NCBI RefSeq assembly: GCF_020010925.1
Contig: NZ_JAGJBZ010000002.1
Span: 124,001-188,000 of the forward strand
Origin: Streptomyces griseiscabiei
Lineage (GTDB): Bacteria; Actinomycetota; Actinomycetes; Streptomycetales; Streptomycetaceae
Direction of reading: 5' to 3'
Length of the DNA: 64,000 nt
In this document: positions 11,448 to 19,036 of the stretch, piece after piece
How the letters are laid out: each line of letters starts with the position of its first letter
How positions within the stretch are numbered: the stretch's first letter is position 1
Made by a program: the position numbers and the translations under genes
The notes under the pieces: model-generated
Databases searched by the model: none
The model's input: the letters and a program-made list of their open reading frames with translations, nothing else
Told to the model about the DNA's origin: nothing

Positions 11448-11509
11448 CGCGAGACGCCGTCACGACGCCGCACGGCCCAGGCCTGCGGTCTTGGAAAGGA
11501 AACGACACC

Positions 11510-12697
11510 ATGGAATCTCCGGCCACCCAGGTCGACCCGGCGAACTCGCCGTTGGAGCCCTATCACATCTACCCGGAGGCCAAGTCCTGCCCGGTGGCGA
11601 AGGTCGGTCTGTGGAACGGCACGCCGGCGCACGTGTTCTCCGGGTATGAGGATGTGCGGACCGTGCTGCAGGACAGGCGGTTCAGCTCGGACTCGCGCCG
11701 ACCCAACTTCACCGAACTCACTCCGACGCTCCAGTCGCAGGCCGCGGCACCGCCGTTCGTACGCACCGACAATCCTGATCACCGGCGCCTGCGAGGCACC
11801 ATCGCACGCGAGTTCCTGCCCAAGCACATCGAGCTGCTGCGCCCCGCGATCCGCGAGATCGTCCAGGGTGTGCTCGACGGGCTCGCCGAGACCGCGCCTC
11901 CCCAGGACATGCTCGAGGCCTTCGCCGTACCGGTCGCGTCCGCGACCGTCTTCCGGCTGCTGGGGATTCCGGCCGAGGACCGCGCGTTGCTCACCCGATG
12001 CGTCAAGGGCGTGGTCTCGGCGGTGGGGAGCGAGGACGAAGGTGCCGAGGTGTTCCGGACACTCGGCGAGTACATCGGCGGGCTCGTCCAGGACCCCTCC
12101 GAACTGCCCGAGGACAGCCTGATCCGGCGCCTGGTGACGGGCCCGTACCAGGAGAAGCAGCTCACCTTCCACGAGACCATCGGCGTGATCCTCATGCTCA
12201 TCGTCGGGGGCTACGACACGACGGCCAGCACCATCTCGCTGTCCTTGGTGAGTTATGCACTGCAGCCGGAGAAGTTCTCCGTCGTCCACGAACACCCGGA
12301 GCGGATACCCCTGCTCGTCGAGGAGTTGCTGCGCTATCACACCGTCTCGCAGCTCGGACTGGGCAGGATCGCCACCGAGGACGTCGAGGTGGGCGGCGTC
12401 ACGGTGCGGGCCGGCCAGATGGTGGTGGCGGCGCTCCCCCTGGCCAACCGGGACGAGAGTGTCTTCCCGAACCCGGACGAACTCGACTTCGACCGCCCGT
12501 CCGTGCCCCATGTCGGCTTCGGTTACGGACCCCACCAGTGCGTCGGCCAGGCACTGGCCCGAGTCGAACTCCAGGAGGCCATTCCCGCGGTGATCCGACG
12601 GCTGCCCGGCATGCGGCTCGCCTGCGCTCTGGAAGACCTGCCGTTCCGGCACGACATGGCCACCTACGGCATCCATGAGCTGCCCATGACCTGGTGA
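11510..12697 (+). CDS. txtC: Cytochrome P450 TxtC, thaxtomin hydroxylase
   Basis: Soluble bacterial class I P450 of 395 residues that needs external ferredoxin and reductase. Start ATG 11510 follows GGAAAGGA with nine-base spacing. It shows the I-helix motif GGYDTTAS, the ExxR helix EELLR and the heme-ligand loop FGYGPHQCVGQA with its axial cysteine. In the thaxtomin pathway TxtC hydroxylates the diketopiperazine after assembly (thaxtomin D to A, at two positions on the phenylalanine part). Gene order after txtA-txtB-txtH supports the name. A 760-base gap containing a pseudogene separates it from txtH, so it may have its own promoter. Confidence 0.9.
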   Translation: MESPATQVDPANSPLEPYHIYPEAKSCPVAKVGLWNGTPAHVFSGYEDVRTVLQDRRFSSDSRRPNFTELTPTLQSQAAAPPFVRTDNPDHRRLRGTIAREFLPKHIELLRPAIREIVQGVLDGLAETAPPQDMLEAFAVPVASATVFRLLGIPAEDRALLTRCVKGVVSAVGSEDEGAEVFRTLGEYIGGLVQDPSELPEDSLIRRLVTGPYQEKQLTFHETIGVILMLIVGGYDTTASTISLSLVSYALQPEKFSVVHEHPERIPLLVEELLRYHTVSQLGLGRIATEDVEVGGVTVRAGQMVVAALPLANRDESVFPNPDELDFDRPSVPHVGFGYGPHQCVGQALARVELQEAIPAVIRRLPGMRLACALEDLPFRHDMATYGIHELPMTW

Positions 12698-12825
12698 CCG
12701 GGCCTGCCGCGAGGCGAGCACCAGTGTCACGTGCCTACGACGCGTCGGCCGAGGGAGCAGCGCAGCGGGCGGTCATACCGGCGCGCCCGCCTCTCGGCGT
12801 CGCTCGAATCCTGGTTCTGGATCAC

Positions 12826-13137
12826 TATCAGTGCCAGGGCCACGGAGGGCCGACAGTGACCCACTTGGTGATCTTCGCCCGAACCTGATCTTGATCTGAG
12901 GTCAGGAGGGAGAGGGTGATCTGCGTGGAGGACTGGGCGGAGATTCGCAGGCTGCACCGGGCCGAGCAGATGCAGGTCCGGGCGATCGCGAGGCATCTGG
13001 GCATCTCGAAGAACACGGTCAAGCGGGCATTGGCCAGCGACCGGCCGCCGAAGTGCGAGCGTCCGGCCAAGGGCTCGGTGGTCGACGCCGTCGAGGTAGA
13101 AGACGGTCCTCGGGGGGCCGTGCTGATTCTGTGCTGA
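12826..13137 (+). mobile_element. Truncated IS21-family element, left end with istA start
   Basis: A frame starting at GTG 12916 after AGGAGGGAGAG encodes WAEIRRLHRAEQMQVRAIAR and then HLGISKNTVKRALASDRPP. This is the helix-turn-helix start of IS21-family IstA transposases, which are normally 400-500 residues. Similarity ends near SVVDAVE at about 13095, followed by unrelated residues and a stop at 13137. No istB follows. The upstream stretch from about 12826 probably contains the left terminal repeats, but its edge is approximate. The fragment lies exactly between the toxin genes and core-like genes. 12698-12825 holds nothing I recognise. Confidence 0.7.
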
Positions 13138-13233
13138 CTGGAATCTCTCAGAACCCCGTTTACGCAGGTGAGAGCCTTACTGTTAACGTTCAGGTTCAAC
13201 GTCTAGGCGTCCAGGAACGTCCGCGGCTGTCCA

Positions 13234-13260
13234 GGGCCGGACCCCTCGGGGGTCCGGCCC
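13234..13260. terminator. GC-rich hairpin, probable terminator
   Basis: A perfect 12-bp stem (GGGCCGGACCCC / GGGGTCCGGCCC) with a three-base loop TCG and no U-tract, typical of Streptomyces terminators. It lies between the transposase fragment and the first core-like gene. It may have served a gene now lost. Confidence 0.6.
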
Positions 13261-13365
13261 TCGGTCGTGCGCGTGTCGGGAACGTGGGGGTTTGGGGGGT
13301 GGTGATCTCCGGCGGCGGGAAGCCTTCAACCGGCAGGTGCTTCAGGCCGGGGGAGGGGGACCGCG

Positions 13366-13539
13366 ATGTGGGTGGCATGGGCGATATTCGGTGTGCTCGT
13401 CGTGTTCAACGGTGAGTTCCGGGTGCTGGCGGTCGCCGCCGGGGTGCTGCTGCTGTGGGTCGGGCACAAGCGGAGCAGCATGCTGCTGACGGCGGTCGGC
13501 GCGGGGTTCCTCGCGCTGATGCTGTACGCGGCGTACTGA
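13366..13539 (+). CDS. Small two-helix membrane protein
   Basis: A 57-residue frame starts at ATG 13366 right after a GGGAGGGGGA ribosome-binding site and begins MWVAWAIFGVLVVF. Two hydrophobic stretches (about residues 3-31 and 40-55) with a charged GHKRSS turn between them suggest a hairpin membrane protein. It converges on the threonine-synthase-like gene 31 bases away. I do not recognise a named family. The good Shine-Dalgarno sequence and codon use support a real gene. Confidence 0.6.
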   Translation: MWVAWAIFGVLVVFNGEFRVLAVAAGVLLLWVGHKRSSMLLTAVGAGFLALMLYAAY

Positions 13540-13570
13540 CCGCCCCGGGGCGCTTCCGGGCCCGCCGCCC

Positions 13571-14677
13571 TCAGTTCCCCGCCAGCCCCGTCTTCAGCCC
13601 CGCGCCGCACAGTGGCACCACCGCCGTGCGCGCCCCCAGCGCCCCTTCCCGTACGGCCGCCCAGCAGGCCACGCCCGTGGACTCGACGTACAGGCCGCGC
13701 GAGGCGAGGTCGCGTTGGGCGTGGCGGATCTGGTCCTCGGTCACGGTGAGGAAGGTGCCGCCGGAGTCGCGGACGGCGCGCAGGATCTGCCGTGCCCGGG
13801 GCGGGCGGGGGATGGCGATGCCCTCGGCGAAGGTGGGTGCCACGGTGGTGTTCCCGACCAGGTCGTCGGCGCCCTCGGTCCAGGCGTGGGCCAGGGGCGC
13901 CACCGCGGCGGACTGGACCGCGCAGAGGGCGGGACGGCGGTCGATGAGGCCCGCCGCGTGCAGTTCGGCGACGGCGAGGGCCGCGCCCAGCAGCAGGGTG
14001 CCGTTGCCGACGGGGACGACGATCACCTCGGGGAGCCGGCCGCCCAGGTCCTCCCACAGTTCGTGGACGTAGGTCTTGGTGCCGTGCAGGAAGTAGGGGT
14101 TGTAGACGTGCGAGGCGTAGAAGACGCCGTCCGCGTCCGCCGCCTCCCGGGCCGCGCCCGCCGTGGCCTCGCGGTCGCCGTCGACGACATGGAGCTGCGC
14201 GCCGTGCGCCCGGATCTGCTCCAGCTTCTTGTCCGAGGTGCCGAGCGGGACGTACACCGTGCAGGGCAGCGCGGCCCGGGCGCAGTACGCGGCGACCGCC
14301 GTGCCCGCGTTGCCGCTGCTGTCGGCGACCACCTGCCGGGGACCGAGCCGCAGGGCCAGCTCGGCCAGGAGCACCGCGCCCCGGTCCTTGAAGGAGAGCG
14401 TCGGCATCAGGAAGTCGAGCTTGGCCCGGATGCCGTCCTTCAGCTCCACCAGCGGGGTCCGGCCCTCGCCCAGGGAGACCGTGGGCGCCGCCAGGGGGAG
14501 GCATTCCGCGTAGCGCCACAGCGAGTTCACCCGGCCGGCCAGGGACTTGAGGGTGGCCGGTGTGGGCGCGAAGTCCAGATCCAGCGGGCCGCGGCAGGAC
14601 GGGCAGCACCAGGCGAGCGAGGCGGCGGGGACGCGTGTGCCGTCCGTCGGGCAGAAGCGATCCGGCAGTGGGGTCAT
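13571..14677 (-). CDS. Threonine synthase-like PLP enzyme
   Basis: A 368-residue fold-type II pyridoxal-phosphate enzyme that would convert O-phosphohomoserine to threonine. An N-terminal zinc-ribbon-like cysteine set (C9, C24, C25, C28) is followed by the PLP lysine in LSFKDRG (K97). The phosphate-binding SSGNAGTAVAA follows near 120-130, and a glycine-rich GNGTLLLGAA lies further on. Streptomyces usually have another main thrC in an aspartate-family operon. This copy stands alone, so it may be a paralogue with a related beta-elimination or replacement activity. The start at 14677 is the first codon before the conserved FCPTDGTRVP segment. Confidence 0.75.
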   Translation of the reverse strand: MTPLPDRFCPTDGTRVPAASLAWCCPSCRGPLDLDFAPTPATLKSLAGRVNSLWRYAECLPLAAPTVSLGEGRTPLVELKDGIRAKLDFLMPTLSFKDRGAVLLAELALRLGPRQVVADSSGNAGTAVAAYCARAALPCTVYVPLGTSDKKLEQIRAHGAQLHVVDGDREATAGAAREAADADGVFYASHVYNPYFLHGTKTYVHELWEDLGGRLPEVIVVPVGNGTLLLGAALAVAELHAAGLIDRRPALCAVQSAAVAPLAHAWTEGADDLVGNTTVAPTFAEGIAIPRPPRARQILRAVRDSGGTFLTVTEDQIRHAQRDLASRGLYVESTGVACWAAVREGALGARTAVVPLCGAGLKTGLAGN

Positions 14678-14907
14678 GGACGGAAGGTTAGTGCGGTTCG
14701 GGTGGGGTGACCGTGACGGTCGGTGAGGGTGCGTCAGACGGGTCGGGGCGTTTCGCCGGTGCCTCTCACCCGCATACCATGCGCCCAGCCGTAAGTCGTA
14801 CGTCAGTTCCCACTCTGTTCACGCTCTGCCAGTTCACGCTCTGTCGGATCCCCCTCTGTCGGTTCCCGCAGACCCACTTCGCCCTTGCGCAAGGAGCAGC
14901 TGTACCA

Positions 14908-16053
14908 GTGGCCACACCTCCGCCCCACGGGCCCCGGCCGTATCAGCCCTGGGGTCAGCCCTGGGGCCAGGCGTGGGGGCAGCCGTATCCCGCGCCGGTG
15001 CCCGCCCCGCCCGTCAACGGGCTCGCGATCGCCGCGCTCGTGCTCGGCGCGCTCTGCTTCCTGCCGGGCGTCGGCCTGCTGCTCGGGGTGGTCGCGCTGG
15101 TGCAGATCCGGCGGAAGGGGGAGCGCGGCAAGGGCATGGCGGTGGCCGGAATCGTCCTCTCGGTGACCGGCGCGCTGCTGCTGACGCTCGCGTTCACCAC
15201 GGGCGGCGCGCGCGACGCGTGGGACGGCTTCCGCGCCGCCGCGAGCGGCGGGGGCAGTACCTTCTCGGTGGCCCGGGGCGAGTGCTTCGACTCGCGGAGC
15301 GGCTCCCTGGAGGGATACGCGTACGACGTCGACATCGTGCCGTGCGAGGGCGCGCACGACGCGGAGGTGTTCGCCGACTTCACGATGCCGGACGGCGCCT
15401 TCCCCGGCGACGACGCGGTCACCGACACCGCCGACGACCGGTGCTACGCGCTCTCGGAGACCTATGTGAAGGACACCTGGGCGCTGCCGGCCGACGTCGA
15501 CGTCTACCACTTCACGCCCACCCGGGAGAGCTGGCGGTACGGCGACCGCGAGGTCACCTGCATGTTCGGCAGCATCGACCCCGAGGGCAGCCTGACCGGT
15601 TCGCTGCGCCGGGACGCCACGAACCTCGACGACGACCAGCTCGCCTTCCTGGAGGCCGACGCGCTCCTGGACGACGCCTACGACGGCATGCCCGAGACGG
15701 AGTACGTCGAGGACGACCTGGCCGGGCATCAGGCGTGGGCGTCGGAGGTGGCCGGGGCCCTGGAACGGCAGGCCTCCGCACTGCGTGCGCACGACTGGGA
15801 GTCCGCCGCGGGTCGGGCGGTCGGCGACTACGCCGACGCCCTGGACCGGGCGCGCGAGGAGTGGGAGGCGGCGAGCGACGCGCGCGACGCCGACGCCTTC
15901 TCCGCCCACTGGGACAAGGCCTACCGGCTGACCGACGGCGCGAAGCTGGTCACCGCCCGCGAGGCTCTGGGGCTGGCCACCGAGCCGCCCGCGTACGACG
16001 ACGAGGACACCGGTGACGGCGGTGGCGAGGACGGCCCCGGCGCGGAGGTGTGA
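14908..16053 (+). CDS. DUF4190 / septum-formation-family membrane protein
   Basis: A 381-residue protein starting at GTG 14908 after AAGGAG with 11-base spacing; the frame is open upstream but that part lacks coding character. The first 37 residues are rich in proline, glutamine and tryptophan. Two membrane helices follow (about 38-65 and 76-98), a DUF4190-type hairpin with PVNGLAIAALVLGAL. The extracytoplasmic part has paired cysteines and motifs such as ARGECFDS and VPCEGAHDAEV, which are typical of the Septum_form domain. The tail is acidic. Likely a cell-envelope protein; its function is unproven. Confidence 0.7.
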   Translation: MATPPPHGPRPYQPWGQPWGQAWGQPYPAPVPAPPVNGLAIAALVLGALCFLPGVGLLLGVVALVQIRRKGERGKGMAVAGIVLSVTGALLLTLAFTTGGARDAWDGFRAAASGGGSTFSVARGECFDSRSGSLEGYAYDVDIVPCEGAHDAEVFADFTMPDGAFPGDDAVTDTADDRCYALSETYVKDTWALPADVDVYHFTPTRESWRYGDREVTCMFGSIDPEGSLTGSLRRDATNLDDDQLAFLEADALLDDAYDGMPETEYVEDDLAGHQAWASEVAGALERQASALRAHDWESAAGRAVGDYADALDRAREEWEAASDARDADAFSAHWDKAYRLTDGAKLVTAREALGLATEPPAYDDEDTGDGGGEDGPGAEV

Positions 16054-16200
16054 CGGCACCCATAGTGGGGAGAAAGTGCCTGCGTAAAGCCCTCACCGGT
16101 CACATGTCATCACATCGAGTGATTCTCTGGCCTTTGCTTGCATGGTCGAACCCACGGTTGCCACGCTGTTGCTGTCTGTACATCCAGATGGGAGCGGCCA

Positions 16201-16953
16201 GTGACTTTCGGTGAGCAGCCGGCGTACCTGCGTGTCGCGGGTGATCTCCGCAGGAAGATCGTGAACGGATCGCTGCCGCCGCACACCCGTCTCCCGTCCC
16301 AGGCCCGTATCCGCGAGGAGTACGGCGTCTCGGACACGGTCGCGCTGGAGGCCCGCAAGGTGCTCATGGCCGAGGGCCTGGTGGAGGGCCGCTCCGGCTC
16401 GGGCACGTATGTCCGGGAGAGGCCGGTGCCGCGCCGGGTCTCCCGCTCCGGGTTCCGGCCCGCCGGCGGTGCCACGCCCTTCCGGCAGGAGCAGGCCGAC
16501 TCCGGGGCGCGTGGGACCTGGGAGTCGCGCAGCGAGCAGATCGAGGCGGGCCGGACGGTCGCCGAGCGGCTCGCGATCCAGCTCGGCGACCGCGTGATGT
16601 GCACCCGGTACACCTTCCGGGACGCGGGGGAGACGATGATGCTCTCCACCTCCTGGGAGCCCCTCGCCCTCACCGGCCGCACCCCCGTGATGCTCCCCGA
16701 GGAGGGCCCCCTCGGGGGCATGGGCGTCGTCGAGCGCATGGCGGCCATCGACGTGGTCGTGGACAACGTCACCGAGGAGGTCGGCGCCCGCCCCGGCCTC
16801 GCCGAGGAGCTGCTCGCCCTCGGTGGTGTCCCCGGCCATGTCGTCCTGGTCGTCCATCGCACGTACTTCGCCTCCGGCCGCCCGGTGGAGACGGCCGATG
16901 TGGTGGTCCCCGCGGACCGCTACCAGGTGGCGTACCACTTGCCGGTGAAGTGA
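16201..16953 (+). CDS. GntR-family transcriptional regulator (HutC/UTRA type)
   Basis: A 250-residue DNA-binding regulator. The start GTG 16201 follows GGGAGCGG. The N-terminal winged helix-turn-helix (about residues 6-75) contains AYLRVAGDLRRKIVNGSLPP and LPSQARIREEYGVSD, then GLVEGRSGSGTYV as the wing. The C-terminal part (about 100-245) resembles the UTRA ligand-binding fold, ending with VETADVVVPADRYQVAYHLP. The gene stands alone, so it probably acts on a distant target. Its upstream gap (16054-16200) presumably holds its own promoter. Confidence 0.85.
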   Translation: MTFGEQPAYLRVAGDLRRKIVNGSLPPHTRLPSQARIREEYGVSDTVALEARKVLMAEGLVEGRSGSGTYVRERPVPRRVSRSGFRPAGGATPFRQEQADSGARGTWESRSEQIEAGRTVAERLAIQLGDRVMCTRYTFRDAGETMMLSTSWEPLALTGRTPVMLPEEGPLGGMGVVERMAAIDVVVDNVTEEVGARPGLAEELLALGGVPGHVVLVVHRTYFASGRPVETADVVVPADRYQVAYHLPVK

Positions 16954-17397
16954 GCCCGCGCTGCCGGTGGTTCGGAAACCGGCTGATTCCGTGTGTACGG
17001 GACGATGACGCGGGCATGGGTCAAGTGGCCCTTGCCGGAGGGAAGTTGGACTTGTCAGAGCCTCGGGGCTTCGTCCGAACGTAGTTCGAATTCGGTCGTT
17101 CTTGCCGCCGGGGCGGTGCGACGTCCGGCGGCGGCCCGTTTCGGGCGAATGATGCTGGGCCGCTGCTCGTTGCGGCGTTGGGGGGCGCGCGGGTAGTGAT
17201 CGACGGCGCGTTCGACGGGGTGCGCCCCCCTCGTCTTGGCTGGTTGCGTACCTCTTTGTGAAAAGGCGGATTCGCTGCGTAAAGGTTAGGCGTACGCTCG
17301 GGCATATGCGGATTGCGGTTTCCTTAGGTGGCGGGGCGCGGCGGCATCCGGGGGTGGGACCTGGGCGTGCCGGGGCGGGAAGGAGCGGTGGGGGTCG
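16954..17397. other. Intergenic region before the SPOR-like gene
   Basis: A 444-base gap without a convincing gene. It contains TTGTGA (17256-17261), 18 bases, then TAAAGG (17280-17285), a weak promoter candidate. A GGGAAGGAGCGG stretch just before 17398 serves as the ribosome-binding site of the next gene. Confidence 0.35.
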
Positions 17398-17598
17398 ATG
17401 AACGACGGCACGATCACTCTTCCCTGGCTCGTCATAAGGCAGGACGACAACGGCAATCGCTACCGGGTGGGCAGGTACGCGACGCGTGCCGAGGCGCAGA
17501 AGATCGCGGACAGCCTCGACAGCCGTGGTCACAAGCAGCTCTACTGGGTCGAACGTGTCGGGCAGAACGGCCAGAACGGGCAGAGTGGGAACAACTGA
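17398..17598 (+). CDS. Small SPOR-like domain protein
   Basis: A 66-residue protein with the compact pattern of a SPOR-like repeat: WLVIRQDDNGNRYRVGRYAT, then RAEAQKIADSLDSRGHKQLYW. SPOR folds bind denuded peptidoglycan glycan strands, but this version has no signal peptide or membrane anchor, so it is probably cytosolic and its role is unknown. The tail is rich in asparagine and glycine. It starts at ATG 17398 and lies 45 bases before the Nudix gene. Confidence 0.65.
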   Translation: MNDGTITLPWLVIRQDDNGNRYRVGRYATRAEAQKIADSLDSRGHKQLYWVERVGQNGQNGQSGNN

Positions 17599-17643
17599 TT
17601 TCCCCGCCCCGGTGTCCGCCCCCGCTCCCGTAGGCTCCCGCGC

Positions 17644-18048
17644 ATGACCGAACCGATCGTGGTGGTGGGAGCCGCTCTGCTGAACGACGGGCGACTGCTC
17701 GCCGCGCGTCGCAGCGCACCGCCTGAGCTGGCCGGACGCTGGGAACTGCCGGGCGGCAAGGTGGAGCCCGGCGAGTCTCCCGAACAGGCGCTCGTGCGGG
17801 AGTTGCGGGAAGAGCTGGGTGTCGAGGCGAAGTCCGCGGAGCGCGTGCCCGGTGAGTGGGTCGTGCGGCCGGGGTATGTGCTGCGGGTCTGGATCGCCCA
17901 TCTGCTGTCCGGGGAGCCCCGGGCGCTGGAGGATCACGACGAGTTGCGCTGGCTGACCGTGGACGAGGTGTGGGACGTCGACTGGCTCGACCAGGACGTG
18001 CCGGCCGTGATGGAGGCGGCGCGGGTGGCTTGGGGGGACGGGGGCTGA
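17644..18048 (+). CDS. Nudix hydrolase, MutT type
   Basis: A 134-residue Nudix hydrolase. The complete Nudix box GGKVEPGESPEQALVRELRE followed by ELGV (about residues 39-62) supplies the metal-binding glutamates. Length and the N-terminal VVVGAALLNDGRLLAARRS fit MutT/CTP-pyrophosphohydrolase-type enzymes that clean oxidised nucleotides from the pool. The exact substrate cannot be read from the sequence. It starts at ATG 17644. Confidence 0.85.
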   Translation: MTEPIVVVGAALLNDGRLLAARRSAPPELAGRWELPGGKVEPGESPEQALVRELREELGVEAKSAERVPGEWVVRPGYVLRVWIAHLLSGEPRALEDHDELRWLTVDEVWDVDWLDQDVPAVMEAARVAWGDGG

Positions 18049-18140
18049 CGGGTGCCGCCCCTGTCCGGGTGCGGTGCCCCTTCGCCCCCATTCGCGCTCC
18101 GCGCGGGGACGCGTGGTCGAGTGCGGGTTCGGTGGGGGCC

Positions 18141-18186
18141 GGTCGCGCGGTTCCCCGCGTCCCTCGGAAGGGCCTGCGGCCCTTCC
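18141..18186. repeat. Dispersed GC-rich repeat remnant with hairpin
   Basis: GTCGCGCGGTTCCCCGCG, a close relative of the repeat arms at 28655 and 46061, is followed by a hairpin GGAAGGGC-CTGCG-GCCCTTCC (18166-18186). It lies after the Nudix gene and may end its transcription. The rest of the 263-base gap shows nothing else. Confidence 0.5.
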
Positions 18187-18311
18187 GGTTCTGCGCTCGT
18201 CTACGCCGTTCGTGCCACAGTGCGCCCTCGTGCGCGGTACTTCGGGCGGGATATCGGGTATGTGCCCATTAACCCCATGAAACCGGACAGGGTCTGCTTC
18301 TGGACTGGGAA

Positions 18312-18719
18312 GTGATCGGCGTGACCGACAGCGGAGACGACGGCGCCGAGTGGACCTTTCCGGCGGAGCCGGGGGCGGTGCGGGGAGCTCGGGCGGTGGT
18401 GCGCGGGCAGCTGCGTGCGTGGGGGCTCGACGTGCTCGGGGACATCACCACCCTGTTGGTGAGCGAGCTGGTGACCAACGCGCTGCGGCATGCCACGGGA
18501 CCCATCGGGGTGCGGCTCGTGCGTCCCGTCGGCCCCTCGGGCGCACTCCTGGTCGAGGTCTCCGACCCCCTGCCCGATCCCCCGCGTGAGCGCGCGGCCG
18601 CCGTCGACGACGAGAGCGGCCGGGGTCTGCAGTTGGTGGCCTGCTCCGCGCGGGCCTGGGGTACCCGGCCCGGGGAGTCGGGCAAGACGGTCTGGTTCGA
18701 ACTGGCGGTTCCCGGCTGA
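18312..18719 (+). CDS. RsbW-like ATP-binding protein (HATPase_c)
   Basis: A 135-residue single-domain GHKL ATPase of the serine-kinase/anti-sigma type common in Streptomyces. The N-box LLVSELVTNALRHA (about residues 36-50) and the later GRGLQLV lid motif are visible, as is the C-terminal GKTVWFELAVPG. Such proteins phosphorylate anti-sigma-factor antagonists or bind sigma factors. No antagonist or sigma gene is adjacent, so the partner is unknown. It shares its fold and many motifs with the C-terminus of the next protein. Start GTG 18312; GTG 18321 is an alternative. Confidence 0.8.
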   Translation: MIGVTDSGDDGAEWTFPAEPGAVRGARAVVRGQLRAWGLDVLGDITTLLVSELVTNALRHATGPIGVRLVRPVGPSGALLVEVSDPLPDPPRERAAAVDDESGRGLQLVACSARAWGTRPGESGKTVWFELAVPG

Positions 18720-19036
18720 GCGGACCGGTCGGCGTACAGGGCGAAGGTCCTGGTGCACGGCGGGAGTCCACGGCGTACGGACGGGGGGAGGGGGCGGCTC
18801 CCCGGGGCGCGCGTGCGACCGACTGGTTCAAGCCAGTAGCGCTGGCTGGAGTCTTTGGTTCGAGGGGGCAACGCCTGGTTAGAAGACTTGGGAGTATGTT
18901 CCGGCCGGTCCAAAAACGATCGGGACCGTGCTGTGATCGTGAACACCGTGTTGCGCGGCGCCGTAGTGCTGGATACTGCGGGCAGCCGCCCCTGGTGACC
19001 GAAGCCGGACGCGGTGAGCTGGAGGGGACGGTTCGC

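Noticed and set aside
13150..13220. tRNA-like GGTTCAA segment near the junction, as an attachment site
   Set aside because: The flanking bases do not pair into a T-arm and no acceptor stem or anticodon arm can be drawn.
12698..13365. TTCATGAA attachment palindrome known from another scab-island insertion site (bacA)
   Set aside because: I looked for the octamer here and did not find it; this boundary is not that type.
13053..13415. Open frame crossing the junction into the small membrane protein
   Set aside because: It is out of frame with both the transposase relic and the membrane protein and lacks motifs.
16993..17196. 67-residue frame upstream of the SPOR-like gene
   Set aside because: No ribosome-binding site, Arg/Ala-rich composition and overlapping alternative frames.
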